A stretch of 12,395 bases of DNA, from the NCBI GenBank assembly GCA_003219355.1, contig QHOQ01000105.1, positions 1-12,395 of the forward strand, read 5' to 3'. The notes beneath the pieces were generated by a model that was given only the letters and a program-made list of their open reading frames with translations, did no database searches and had not been told where the DNA came from. Shown here piece after piece: positions 1-5,486 of this stretch. The position numbers were made by a program, and so were the translations under genes. Every line of letters starts with the position of its first letter. The first letter of the stretch is position 1. This DNA is from Verrucomicrobiota bacterium (GTDB lineage: Bacteria > Verrucomicrobiota > Verrucomicrobiia > Chthoniobacterales > UBA10450).

Positions 1-130
1 GGACTCACTCGAAGTGAGAAGTATGCTGCGAGAAATTTCTTCTGGGCCTGAAGTGGCGTGAGGGTCTCGCTTGCTATGATCGCGTGCTATAAGGGGTAAT
101 TCGATAAGAACGCATCTTCTCAATAAGTGA
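1..130. other. upstream/leader region of the first glycosyltransferase gene
   Basis: No complete gene is visible here. Frame 1 is open from the window edge to a TGA at 49-51 (16 codons), so this could be the tail of an upstream gene, but it is too short to judge. A perfect 6-bp inverted repeat, CTCACT-CGA-AGTGAG, lies at 4-18 and has no following T-run, so it is not a convincing terminator. TATGAT (75-80) and TATAAG (88-93) resemble -10 boxes, but neither has a good -35 at the usual distance. There is no clear Shine-Dalgarno sequence before the ATG at 131. Confidence 0.3.
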
Positions 131-1582
131 ATGAACATCTTGATTGACGTCACGAGCTCGTGCCAGTCTGTCCGAAATAGCGGTATACAGCGCATGACTC
201 GCCAGCTTTTCGCAGAGCTGGCGGCACGGGTCCCGGTTACACCTTTCTGCTGGAACAGGCTGGGTAATTTTTATCAGCGCCTCGACTCACGCGAAATGGA
301 GTACCTGAGAACGCCGTTTCGGCGTTACAATCGTCCGATAAGCCATCCTCATGCAAGGGAAGATTTGCCGCACGAATTCCTGCGTCTGCTCCGCAACGGC
401 AGCGTCGACATGTTTACCCTATTGCAAGATGACGATGTACTTTTCGTGCCGGCCACGTTTACTGATCGCCGAATGCAGAAGTTGCCGGAAATGGCACGAC
501 GAACCGGAGCGCGGTCTGTCGCGATCTTCCACGATGCTGCGGACCTGCGATTGTCCTTTTTATCGGAGCGTCGAATGAAAAAGTTTCGGAATTACATCAA
601 GTCGCTCGCAGCGTTTGATCTCGTGATCTGCGTTTCAAACCAATCACGCGCCGATCTCTTTGAATTCTGGAAGCGAAATGACGTGACTGCCCGAGTAGAA
701 ACCTTCGTGGCGCATTGGCCGTTGGAATTTGATGAGAATGAACGCTCCGCCGCGCATAGCGCGCGGCCAGTTATCCTCTACGTATCCTCCTTTAATGTGC
801 GCAAGAACCACATACGACTCTTTGATGCGGCCAAAGAACTATGGGACAGCGGCGTCAAATTCGAACTTCAACTCATTGGTTCGAGCACGAACTGGGGAAG
901 GAGAGTGGCGCTTGAAGCCTGGCGGCTCCAGTCACTCGGGCGACCTATTCGCTGGCTTAAACATGTGGACGATCGCACGCTCCATCAGGCCTATCGAGAA
1001 TGCTTGTTTACCGTTTATCCTTCCCTCATGGAGGGGTTCGGTCTTCCGATTCTCGAGAGTCTTTGGCATGGCAAACCGTGCGTCTGTGGCGGAAACGGCG
1101 CGCTTGGAGAAGTTGCCCGCGGTGGTGGATGTTTGATTGTCGATCAAACAAGTGAGCATGCGATTGCCGCCGGAATTAAAAAATTGCTCAGAGATCAGGC
1201 AACTTATGCACGATTATGTGTAGAAGCGCGAGCCAGAAAGTTTCGTTTGTGGTCGGATTACATCGAGAGGCTTCTCGAACATTTGCAACTCCTTTTCAAT
1301 CTTGGCTGCGGTTTTGCCATTCGTGGCCGACCTGATTTGTTCATCGCTCGCGCTGGTCATGTCTCGTTGATCAGCGCTCATCATGTCTGGTTGATCAGCG
1401 CTCAGCTCGCTTCATTTATTGGGTCCCTCGTCTACGTAGCACGTTTCTTCAGCACTAGCACACGGCCCGTCCTGCGAAGCCGTGAAGTAAGTAGCCGTGT
1501 TCGGATTACATCGAGAAGCTTTCTCAAGCATTTGCAACCCGTGCCGCGGCACGCCTCAGTTCCCGCCGTTCCAGGAGCCTGA
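131..1582 (+). CDS. GT4-type glycosyltransferase with C-terminal insertion (copy 1)
   Basis: Retaining glycosyltransferase of the GT4 (group 1) fold, expected to move a sugar from a nucleotide-sugar onto a growing surface glycan at the cytoplasmic membrane face. The N-terminal domain opens with IDVTSSC (about residues 5-11) and carries FHDAA at 133-137. The C-terminal nucleotide-binding domain has RKNH at 224-227 and the E-x7-E motif EGFGLPILE at 301-309, followed by EVARGGGCLIVDQTSE. It is a paralogue of the gene at 9861-11066: about half the first 60 residues are identical, rising to 82 of 94 in the block that ends at Q386. It is 483 residues against 401 in the paralogue. The excess is an 83-residue insertion (387-469) before a shared tail (ASVPAV), and part of the insertion (about 419-440) is hydrophobic. 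The ATG at 131 aligns with the paralogue start. The donor and acceptor sugars cannot be told from sequence. Confidence 0.88.
   Translation: MNILIDVTSSCQSVRNSGIQRMTRQLFAELAARVPVTPFCWNRLGNFYQRLDSREMEYLRTPFRRYNRPISHPHAREDLPHEFLRLLRNGSVDMFTLLQDDDVLFVPATFTDRRMQKLPEMARRTGARSVAIFHDAADLRLSFLSERRMKKFRNYIKSLAAFDLVICVSNQSRADLFEFWKRNDVTARVETFVAHWPLEFDENERSAAHSARPVILYVSSFNVRKNHIRLFDAAKELWDSGVKFELQLIGSSTNWGRRVALEAWRLQSLGRPIRWLKHVDDRTLHQAYRECLFTVYPSLMEGFGLPILESLWHGKPCVCGGNGALGEVARGGGCLIVDQTSEHAIAAGIKKLLRDQATYARLCVEARARKFRLWSDYIERLLEHLQLLFNLGCGFAIRGRPDLFIARAGHVSLISAHHVWLISAQLASFIGSLVYVARFFSTSTRPVLRSREVSSRVRITSRSFLKHLQPVPRHASVPAVPGA
1253..1288 (+). repeat. direct repeat, left copy (within GT4 copy 1)
   Basis: A 36-nt segment from TCGGATTACATCGAG to CATTTGCAA, encoding the conserved end of the GT4 domain (residues 375-386, SDYIERLLEHLQ). 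It recurs at 1501-1537 in the same gene. The two copies differ by a few substitutions and one inserted base. The paralogue at 9861 has this segment only once, followed directly by the final tail. Confidence 0.8.
1357..1404 (+). repeat. 24-bp tandem duplication inside the C-terminal insertion
   Basis: Two adjacent 24-nt units (1357-1380 and 1381-1404) differ at one position (C versus G at the ninth base). Each contains TTGATCAGCGCTCA, which includes the palindromes TGATCA and AGCGCT. The translation is a doubled 8-residue motif, HVSLISAH followed by HVWLISAQ (residues 410-425). The duplication looks recent because the units are nearly identical. It lies within the stretch that is absent from the paralogue. 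Confidence 0.85.
1501..1537 (+). repeat. direct repeat, right copy (frame-compensating)
   Basis: A 37-nt second copy of the segment at 1253-1288. It is entered one frame off (reading RITSRSFLKHLQ instead of SDYIERLLEHLQ), and one extra T restores the frame for CATTTGCAA and the tail. This copy is followed by the true gene end, which matches the last residues of the paralogue (ASVPAV). The pair of repeats therefore marks the two ends of the insertion. Confidence 0.78.
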
Positions 1583-1590
1583 ACGTCGTC

Positions 1591-1649
1591 GTGCGCGCGA
1601 CAGGCGGAAACCCGGCGGCGCGGCGCGCTGGGGACATAACTCGCGATGA
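1591..1649 (-). pseudogene. relic of the 3' end of a LolC/E (FtsX-type) permease gene
   Basis: Positions 1613-1649 match 11809-11844, the 3' end of the permease gene at the right of the window, at 34 of 37 aligned positions including one 1-nt indel. Weaker similarity continues down to about 1591. On the minus strand it reads IIASYVP and, after allowing for the indel, the ARRAA...PPV pattern typical of the C-terminus of MacB/LolE-type permeases; the intact copy reads FIASYVPARRAAELPPVVTL. Similarity stops at 1649, so the rest of the permease is missing. It sits directly after the stop of GT4 copy 1. In the intact locus, lolD lies between the GT4 gene and the permease end. Confidence 0.72.
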
Positions 1650-1650
1650 T

Positions 1651-1836
1651 TCGGTCGCGCTGCACCTTCACTACAGCGCGCAATTGCCCAATGCCGCGCT
1701 TTGCTTCCGTGGCGGGCCCATCGCGCGTAGCCGAGACTGGCGCCGCCATTGCAAAATTATATTTGGTATGAACCTTCGGAGCCCCAAGCGTGCCGCTGTA
1801 ATGACAGGCTGTGGGAGTTACCTTATTCAACCGCGG
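1651..1836 (+). pseudogene. fragment of a second-family glycosyltransferase gene
   Basis: An open stretch encodes the middle part of a protein whose relative is also broken at 9505-9858. The two share a W(x)nKIIF-like stretch and VMTGC-SYLIQPR: VMTGCGSYLIQPR here (ending at 1836) and VMTGCRSYLIQPR there. Nucleotides differ at several positions in the shared part, so these are diverged copies and not two halves of one gene. The other fragment carries the continuation FFDSSLW...MDDTWISG, a DD-x-WISG arrangement I associate from memory with a bacterial glycosyltransferase-like family. There is no sensible start here, and the coding similarity ends where the oppositely oriented GT2 gene begins (that gene stops at 1823). 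Non-functional relic; family assignment tentative. Confidence 0.6.
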
Positions 1837-2791
1837 TGGCGGCAGGCCTGTCAAAAACCATCCACAAGAGTCTAATGGCGGCTTCAAACCAGCGATAAAC
1901 GCGGCCAATCGCCGAACGCGCCATTAGAATTTTGTAAGGTAACAGGAGTGCCTCGCAGTCATTCCGAGTCAACAGGCGCGGCTGGCGCTCGCAAATTCCC
2001 CGCAGGGTGCGCTTGCCCATCACCCTCATGGAACCCAGGCGCGAATCATCTCGATGGAGGCTGAGCTGATTTCCATGATAGCGCCACATTGCCAGTTTTC
2101 TTGGCAAATGCACCGAACCGGCGTGAGCGGTGAGACGAAGCAACCACTCGTAGTCAGCAATAGAACCTATCTTGGTTTCAAACGGTGCCACCGCTTTTAC
2201 GGACGACATGCGAACAACCAGTTGCGTTAGAGAACAATAAACACTGCGTCCGGCAAAGTGCAGCAGGCAATCGTGAGGGGCAGGCCGGTAATTGAGATGA
2301 CGGCATATTTCTCCCGGGACAGAAGTGCGAACGGTATCCAAACTCAACAAATCCTTAGTCGCGCGCACCGTCAAATGGCCAATCAAATCCGCTGGCGAAA
2401 GCTCATCTCCGTTGCGATCGATAAACAATAAGTCGCATACAGCAATGCCTGCCCCAGGACATTGGGCGTATGCCTTTAGCATATCAGTGAGAAACTCCGG
2501 AGCCATTGTGTCGTCGCAAGTGGCAATGTGCAGGAATTCGCCACTTGCGAGCTGCGTGCCCCGGTTAAGTGCGGCGTAAAGCCCATCCCGTGGAACCTGG
2601 TAGAGCCGAAAACGGGAATCAGTGGATGCGATCGATTTAAAAAACTCCCAACTACCATCGCTGGAATGGCTATCGAGGACGATCGCCTCCCAATTGGAGA
2701 ACGATTGGGTTAGAAGAGACTCGATGCGTGCGTGGAGAAACTGATAAGCGTTGAGAGACGGTAAGAGAATTGAGACTAGCGGTCTACCCAT
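1823..2791 (-). CDS. GT2-family glycosyltransferase
   Basis: Inverting glycosyltransferase of the GT-A fold (family 2), expected to add one sugar residue to the polysaccharide repeat or to its adaptor at the inner membrane. The nucleotide-binding start VSILLPSLN lies at residues 6-14, followed by VLDSHSSDG (38-46), the DGLYAALNRG stretch (69-78) and the metal-binding CDDT (92-95). The C-terminal half has ADYEWLLRL, the usual acceptor-side ED-like segment of this family. The length of 322 residues is normal for a single-domain enzyme. The start is the ATG at 2791, eight residues before the first conserved strand motif is complete; no strong Shine-Dalgarno sequence precedes it. The gene stands alone on the minus strand and converges on GT4 copy 1. 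Its last codons (TAVE) lie in sequence shared with the plus-strand glycosyltransferase relic, so its original 3' end may have been replaced. Confidence 0.86.
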   Translation of the reverse strand: MGRPLVSILLPSLNAYQFLHARIESLLTQSFSNWEAIVLDSHSSDGSWEFFKSIASTDSRFRLYQVPRDGLYAALNRGTQLASGEFLHIATCDDTMAPEFLTDMLKAYAQCPGAGIAVCDLLFIDRNGDELSPADLIGHLTVRATKDLLSLDTVRTSVPGEICRHLNYRPAPHDCLLHFAGRSVYCSLTQLVVRMSSVKAVAPFETKIGSIADYEWLLRLTAHAGSVHLPRKLAMWRYHGNQLSLHRDDSRLGSMRVMGKRTLRGICERQPRLLTRNDCEALLLPYKILMARSAIGRVYRWFEAAIRLLWMVFDRPAATAVE

Positions 2792-3538
2792 CTGAACTAA
2801 TTTTCTTGGGAGCTAACTCGCTCTAAGGATTCGACTGCTTACTTCGACAAAATCCTCTGTTTGAGAGCGTGTTCGAGCGTCGAGAGGGCGCGCGAGCGGG
2901 GAACAAATCGTGGCCATCATCGCGTTGTCGACGAAGTGATGAGAAACTGGACGCTCGATCCGCCTTTCTTCGTTCTTTAGTCACACTCGAAACCCCTCGG
3001 ATACATGGCTCATTAACTTGCCGCGCGACGTGGTTAGATGGGCTGACCCGAAGGCTTTTGAGCAGAGCTATACGCCGAAACATAACTATCGAGTTCCTTT
3101 AGCGATGAAAATGGAAAAATCAGAAGTTCGTTCCCGTAATTACCGGCACCACGAATAGAAATGTCCTAATCTCCCGATTCTACGATGCCCGATCCGCTCC
3201 CTTATGCTGCAAAAGATTACGTTCTGGAAACGAGTCGGTCAATCTCGGCGTTTCGCAATCCCGACGAAATCCGTCTCCAGTTTCTCTATGCAGGTTGTTG
3301 ATGAACGCCATAGGATAATGGATCCGTGTTTGAACTCGCAGATTCGTTACATGCGCGCAGAGCCGGTCTTGTGTCGACAAACGGACAACCAATAAACGGC
3401 CCTGCATCCTCGAGACGCTTGACGCTTGCCGGGAGGCATGCCAGATTCGCGTGGCTCAGTGGTTACGCTTAACCGCGAAGAGGCGCTCGGCGAGCGGACC
3501 TCGCGGTCAAGCCGGTTTTGGCCACATATTTCTCGACG
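2792..3538. other. 747-bp stretch without an intact gene
   Basis: This region separates the divergent GT2 gene (-) and methyltransferase gene (+), so promoters for both should be here, but I cannot place convincing boxes. The plus frame open from 2943 to the stop at 3156-3158 has protein-like composition in its second half (for example WLINLPRDVVRWADPKAF near 3006-3059) but lacks a good start and is preceded by two stops. A short plus frame from the ATG at 3185 to 3301 (38 codons) also has reasonable composition. Neither matches a family I recognise. The region reads like decayed coding sequence rather than a regulatory intergenic spacer. No tRNA, insertion sequence or repeat array is seen. 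Confidence 0.45.
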
Positions 3539-4585
3539 ATGAATTCCACTCATCCCTGCTGGTGCGGACAGACCGATCTGACCGATTTTTCACCTGAATA
3601 CTTCTGTTGCGAAAACTGCCAGACCCTCGTAATCAAGAACTGGCCGCCGGCGGAGCAATTCGACGTAATCGACGATGCCAGCGATTTTTATGGGCGCCGC
3701 TACTACGAATCGTTCGTAGTCCAGGACGGGTATCCAAGCTTGGCGGAGCGGGCGCGCAACGATCTGAACGAGCGCTGTATGCATTGGATGAGAACTGTGC
3801 TCAAATACCGCCTGCCGCCGGCGCGGACCCTCGAATTGGGATGCGGCCACGGAGGATTCGTTGCTCTGATGTGTTGGGCCGGTTTCGATGCAGCGGGCTT
3901 GGAACTGAGTCCCTGGCTGGTGGAATACGCAAAATCTGCGTTTGGCGCCCCCGTGCTTACAGGCACGATCGAAAAGCAGGATCTCGAGCGGCGCAGCCTG
4001 GATCTGATCCTGCATTTCGACGTTCTCGAGCATCTGCCCGATCCCCGTACCACAATGCGACGCTGCATGGAACTGCTAAAGCCGGACGGCTTCATGATCG
4101 TTCAAACGCCTTGTTTTCCCGTTGGCCGCACGTACGAGGAAATCGTGCGAAATAAGGATCGTTTTCTCGAGATGCTCAGGCCGGCCGAGCATCTGTACAT
4201 TTTCAGCCGCCAGTCCCTCGTCCGATTATTCTCCGAGCTGGGAGCGCCTTTTCTTTATTTTGAACCGGCTATTTTCGACCATTACGACATGTTTGCTGTC
4301 GTGAGCGCGCGCGAATTGTCTCCCCACACCGAACAGGAAGGTACCGAAGTTCTGCTGCGCCGGCCCGAGGGGCGCATCGTCCAGGCGCTGCTGAATGCGA
4401 ACGCTGCGCTGCTGGATGCGAACGCTCAATACAAGGAGCTGGCCCGGCGTTATGAGGAGATCGACGCCGACCGCGAGGCAAGGTTGCAGGCACTGCTGAA
4501 AATGGATGCCCTCTTCAAAGACCTGCAAAAGCGATGTGATTCCGAGAGCCGGGACAATATCGCGGCGGATTTGGAAAGGAAATAG
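3539..4585 (+). CDS. class I SAM-dependent methyltransferase with N-terminal Cys cluster and C-terminal coiled coil
   Basis: S-adenosylmethionine-dependent methyltransferase, probably acting on a sugar or on the end of the polysaccharide. Reading from the ATG at 3539 gives 348 residues. An N-terminal cysteine cluster (C7-x-C9, C23, C24, C27) looks like the zinc-ribbon lead-in found in several sugar methyltransferases. It is followed by a DASDFYGRRYY segment (46-56). SAM motif I is LELGCGHGG (98-106), the acidic end of strand 2 is GLELSP (120-125), and motif IV/post-motif is DVLEHLPDP (161-169) and LLKPDGF (179-185). Residues about 280-335 form heptads with hydrophobic a/d positions (L284, L291, Y298, L301, Y305, I308, L319, M322, F326, L329). 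A TTG at 3518 would add seven residues, but the ATG places the Cys cluster in the usual position. It heads a three-gene operon. WbdD-type chain terminators combine a methyltransferase with a coiled coil, but I see no kinase domain here. Confidence 0.85.
   Translation: MNSTHPCWCGQTDLTDFSPEYFCCENCQTLVIKNWPPAEQFDVIDDASDFYGRRYYESFVVQDGYPSLAERARNDLNERCMHWMRTVLKYRLPPARTLELGCGHGGFVALMCWAGFDAAGLELSPWLVEYAKSAFGAPVLTGTIEKQDLERRSLDLILHFDVLEHLPDPRTTMRRCMELLKPDGFMIVQTPCFPVGRTYEEIVRNKDRFLEMLRPAEHLYIFSRQSLVRLFSELGAPFLYFEPAIFDHYDMFAVVSARELSPHTEQEGTEVLLRRPEGRIVQALLNANAALLDANAQYKELARRYEEIDADREARLQALLKMDALFKDLQKRCDSESRDNIAADLERK
4385..4426 (+). repeat. 21-bp tandem duplication equal to one heptad
   Basis: Two adjacent 21-nt units (4385-4405 and 4406-4426) differ at one base. 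They encode ALLNANA (residues 283-289) and ALLDANA (290-296) at the start of the coiled-coil tail of the methyltransferase. A 21-nt unit is exactly one heptad, so the duplication lengthens the helix without disturbing its register. Confidence 0.85.
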
Positions 4586-4588
4586 GGA
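4584..4588 (+). promoter_or_regulatory. ribosome binding site for the GT2 gene at 4594
   Basis: AGGGA lies five bases before the ATG at 4594 and overlaps the TAG stop of the methyltransferase. This suggests translational coupling between the two genes. An additional AAAGGA occurs at 4575-4580. Confidence 0.55.
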
Positions 4589-4593
4589 TTATC

Positions 4594-5469
4594 ATGCAGC
4601 CCGCGATCTCGATTGTGGTGCCCAGTTATAACCAGCCTCCCGAGTTTGTCTCGGAATGTCTCGCAAGCATCTTCGCTCAAAAAGGTGCGAGCTACGAGGT
4701 CATTTTTGTGGACGGCCAGTCCGACCCGGAGACACTTGCGGCAGTTGAGCCTTTCCGCAGCCGGTGCGCGCACTTTATTTCCGAGCCGGACGAAGGGCAG
4801 GCGGACGCAATCAATAAGGGTTTGCGTCTCGCGCGCGGCAGCCTCGTTGCGTGGTTGAACACCGATGATTTTTATGAGCCTGGCGCCTTTCAGCACATGG
4901 AGAACGCATGCAAAAAGAACCCAGCTGCCCCCTTTCACATGGGTATCGGGTTCCGGACCGATCAAGCGGGCAAGGCGCGGCGTCCGTTTTATCCGGATAA
5001 CTTCCGTTTCAACCGACGTGCGTTCGTCGCGGGACTCAATTACATCCTGCAACCTGCCACTTTTATTCGGCGCGAAGCGCTGCAAAAGGCGGGCGGGCAG
5101 CTCGATAGAGACTTGCATTACGTCCTGGATTCCGAGATTTGGTTTCGGCTCCTTACTCTTGGCGATCCCGATTGGGTCCCTTTCCCTGTCGCTTGCGTCC
5201 GCGAATACCCGAGCACAAAGACTGCGACGGGCGGTTGGCTGCGTTTCATGGAAATTCAGAGACTCGCCGCCCAATATTCGAATTCGCAACTGACCCCCGG
5301 GGTCCTTTGCGAACTGATGCGCTTGATTCACGAGCTCATGACCGATGCTGAAATCAGCAAGCTGTTTCCCAAAGAAGCCGAAAAAAAGGTCCTTGAATTG
5401 TGGGGTTGCGCTGGCGAGGGATTGCGCATGCTCGCTGGAAGAAGCGACGGTTTCCCTGTAAGCAACTAA
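4594..5469 (+). CDS. GT2-family glycosyltransferase
   Basis: GT-A fold glycosyltransferase of family 2, 291 residues, probably adding a sugar during synthesis of the exported glycan in the cytoplasm. It opens with ISIVVPSYNQ (residues 5-14), then VDGQSD (39-44, usually DGGSTD in close relatives), SEPDEGQADAINKGL (63-77) and the metal-binding NTDD (89-92). The acceptor-side LDSEIWFRL follows in the second half. The SEPDxGQ...AIN pattern is shared with the C-terminal domain of the next gene, so the two belong to the same GT2 subgroup. It starts eight bases after the methyltransferase stop and ends 17 bases before the proposed start of the fusion enzyme, which implies one transcript. The replacement of G-S-T-D by Q-S-D-P near residue 41 is unusual but leaves the first Asp (D40) in place. 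Confidence 0.88.
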   Translation: MQPAISIVVPSYNQPPEFVSECLASIFAQKGASYEVIFVDGQSDPETLAAVEPFRSRCAHFISEPDEGQADAINKGLRLARGSLVAWLNTDDFYEPGAFQHMENACKKNPAAPFHMGIGFRTDQAGKARRPFYPDNFRFNRRAFVAGLNYILQPATFIRREALQKAGGQLDRDLHYVLDSEIWFRLLTLGDPDWVPFPVACVREYPSTKTATGGWLRFMEIQRLAAQYSNSQLTPGVLCELMRLIHELMTDAEISKLFPKEAEKKVLELWGCAGEGLRMLAGRSDGFPVSN

Positions 5470-5475
5470 GAATCC

Positions 5476-5483
5476 GAGGTGGG
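5476..5483 (+). promoter_or_regulatory. ribosome binding site deciding the TTG start at 5487
   Basis: GAGGTGGG precedes TTG at 5487-5489 by three bases (about seven from the GAGG core). The reading frame is open further upstream to 5400, but that part overlaps the previous gene and encodes a non-conserved, Arg-rich peptide. The conserved protein begins VIYFSARI right after this TTG. Confidence 0.6.
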
Positions 5484-5486
5484 CAA

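Noticed and set aside
749..767. 7-bp inverted repeat GCCGCGC-ATAGC-GCGCGGC
   Set aside because: It is internal to the GT4 coding region and explained by Ala/Arg codons; no regulatory context.
1289..1500. Insertion in GT4 copy 1 considered as a miniature transposable element
   Set aside because: No terminal inverted repeats are visible. The flanking repeat (36/37 nt) is far longer than a usual target-site duplication and is host gene sequence, so a recombination or partial duplication origin fits better.
1541..1552. Perfect 12-bp palindrome GTGCCGCGGCAC near the end of GT4 copy 1
   Set aside because: It lies within the coding sequence with no T-run after it, and short GC palindromes are common. 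There is no support for an operator or terminator role.
1432..1908. Minus-strand open frame of 158 codons covering the end of GT4 copy 1 and the junction
   Set aside because: It runs antisense through the GT4 tail. Its only recognisable part is the short permease relic, and the rest has no protein-like conservation. Treated as chance plus relic.
4450..5331. Long minus-strand open frame (293 codons) opposite the methyltransferase/GT2 genes
   Set aside because: It is antisense to well-supported coding sequence with clear GT2 motifs. Long antisense frames are expected at this base composition, and I see no family motif in it.
5400..5486. Upstream extension of the GT4-GT2 fusion to a TTG at 5400
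   Set aside because: It overlaps the preceding gene by 70 bp and encodes an Arg-rich non-conserved peptide, whereas GAGGTGGG marks the TTG at 5487.
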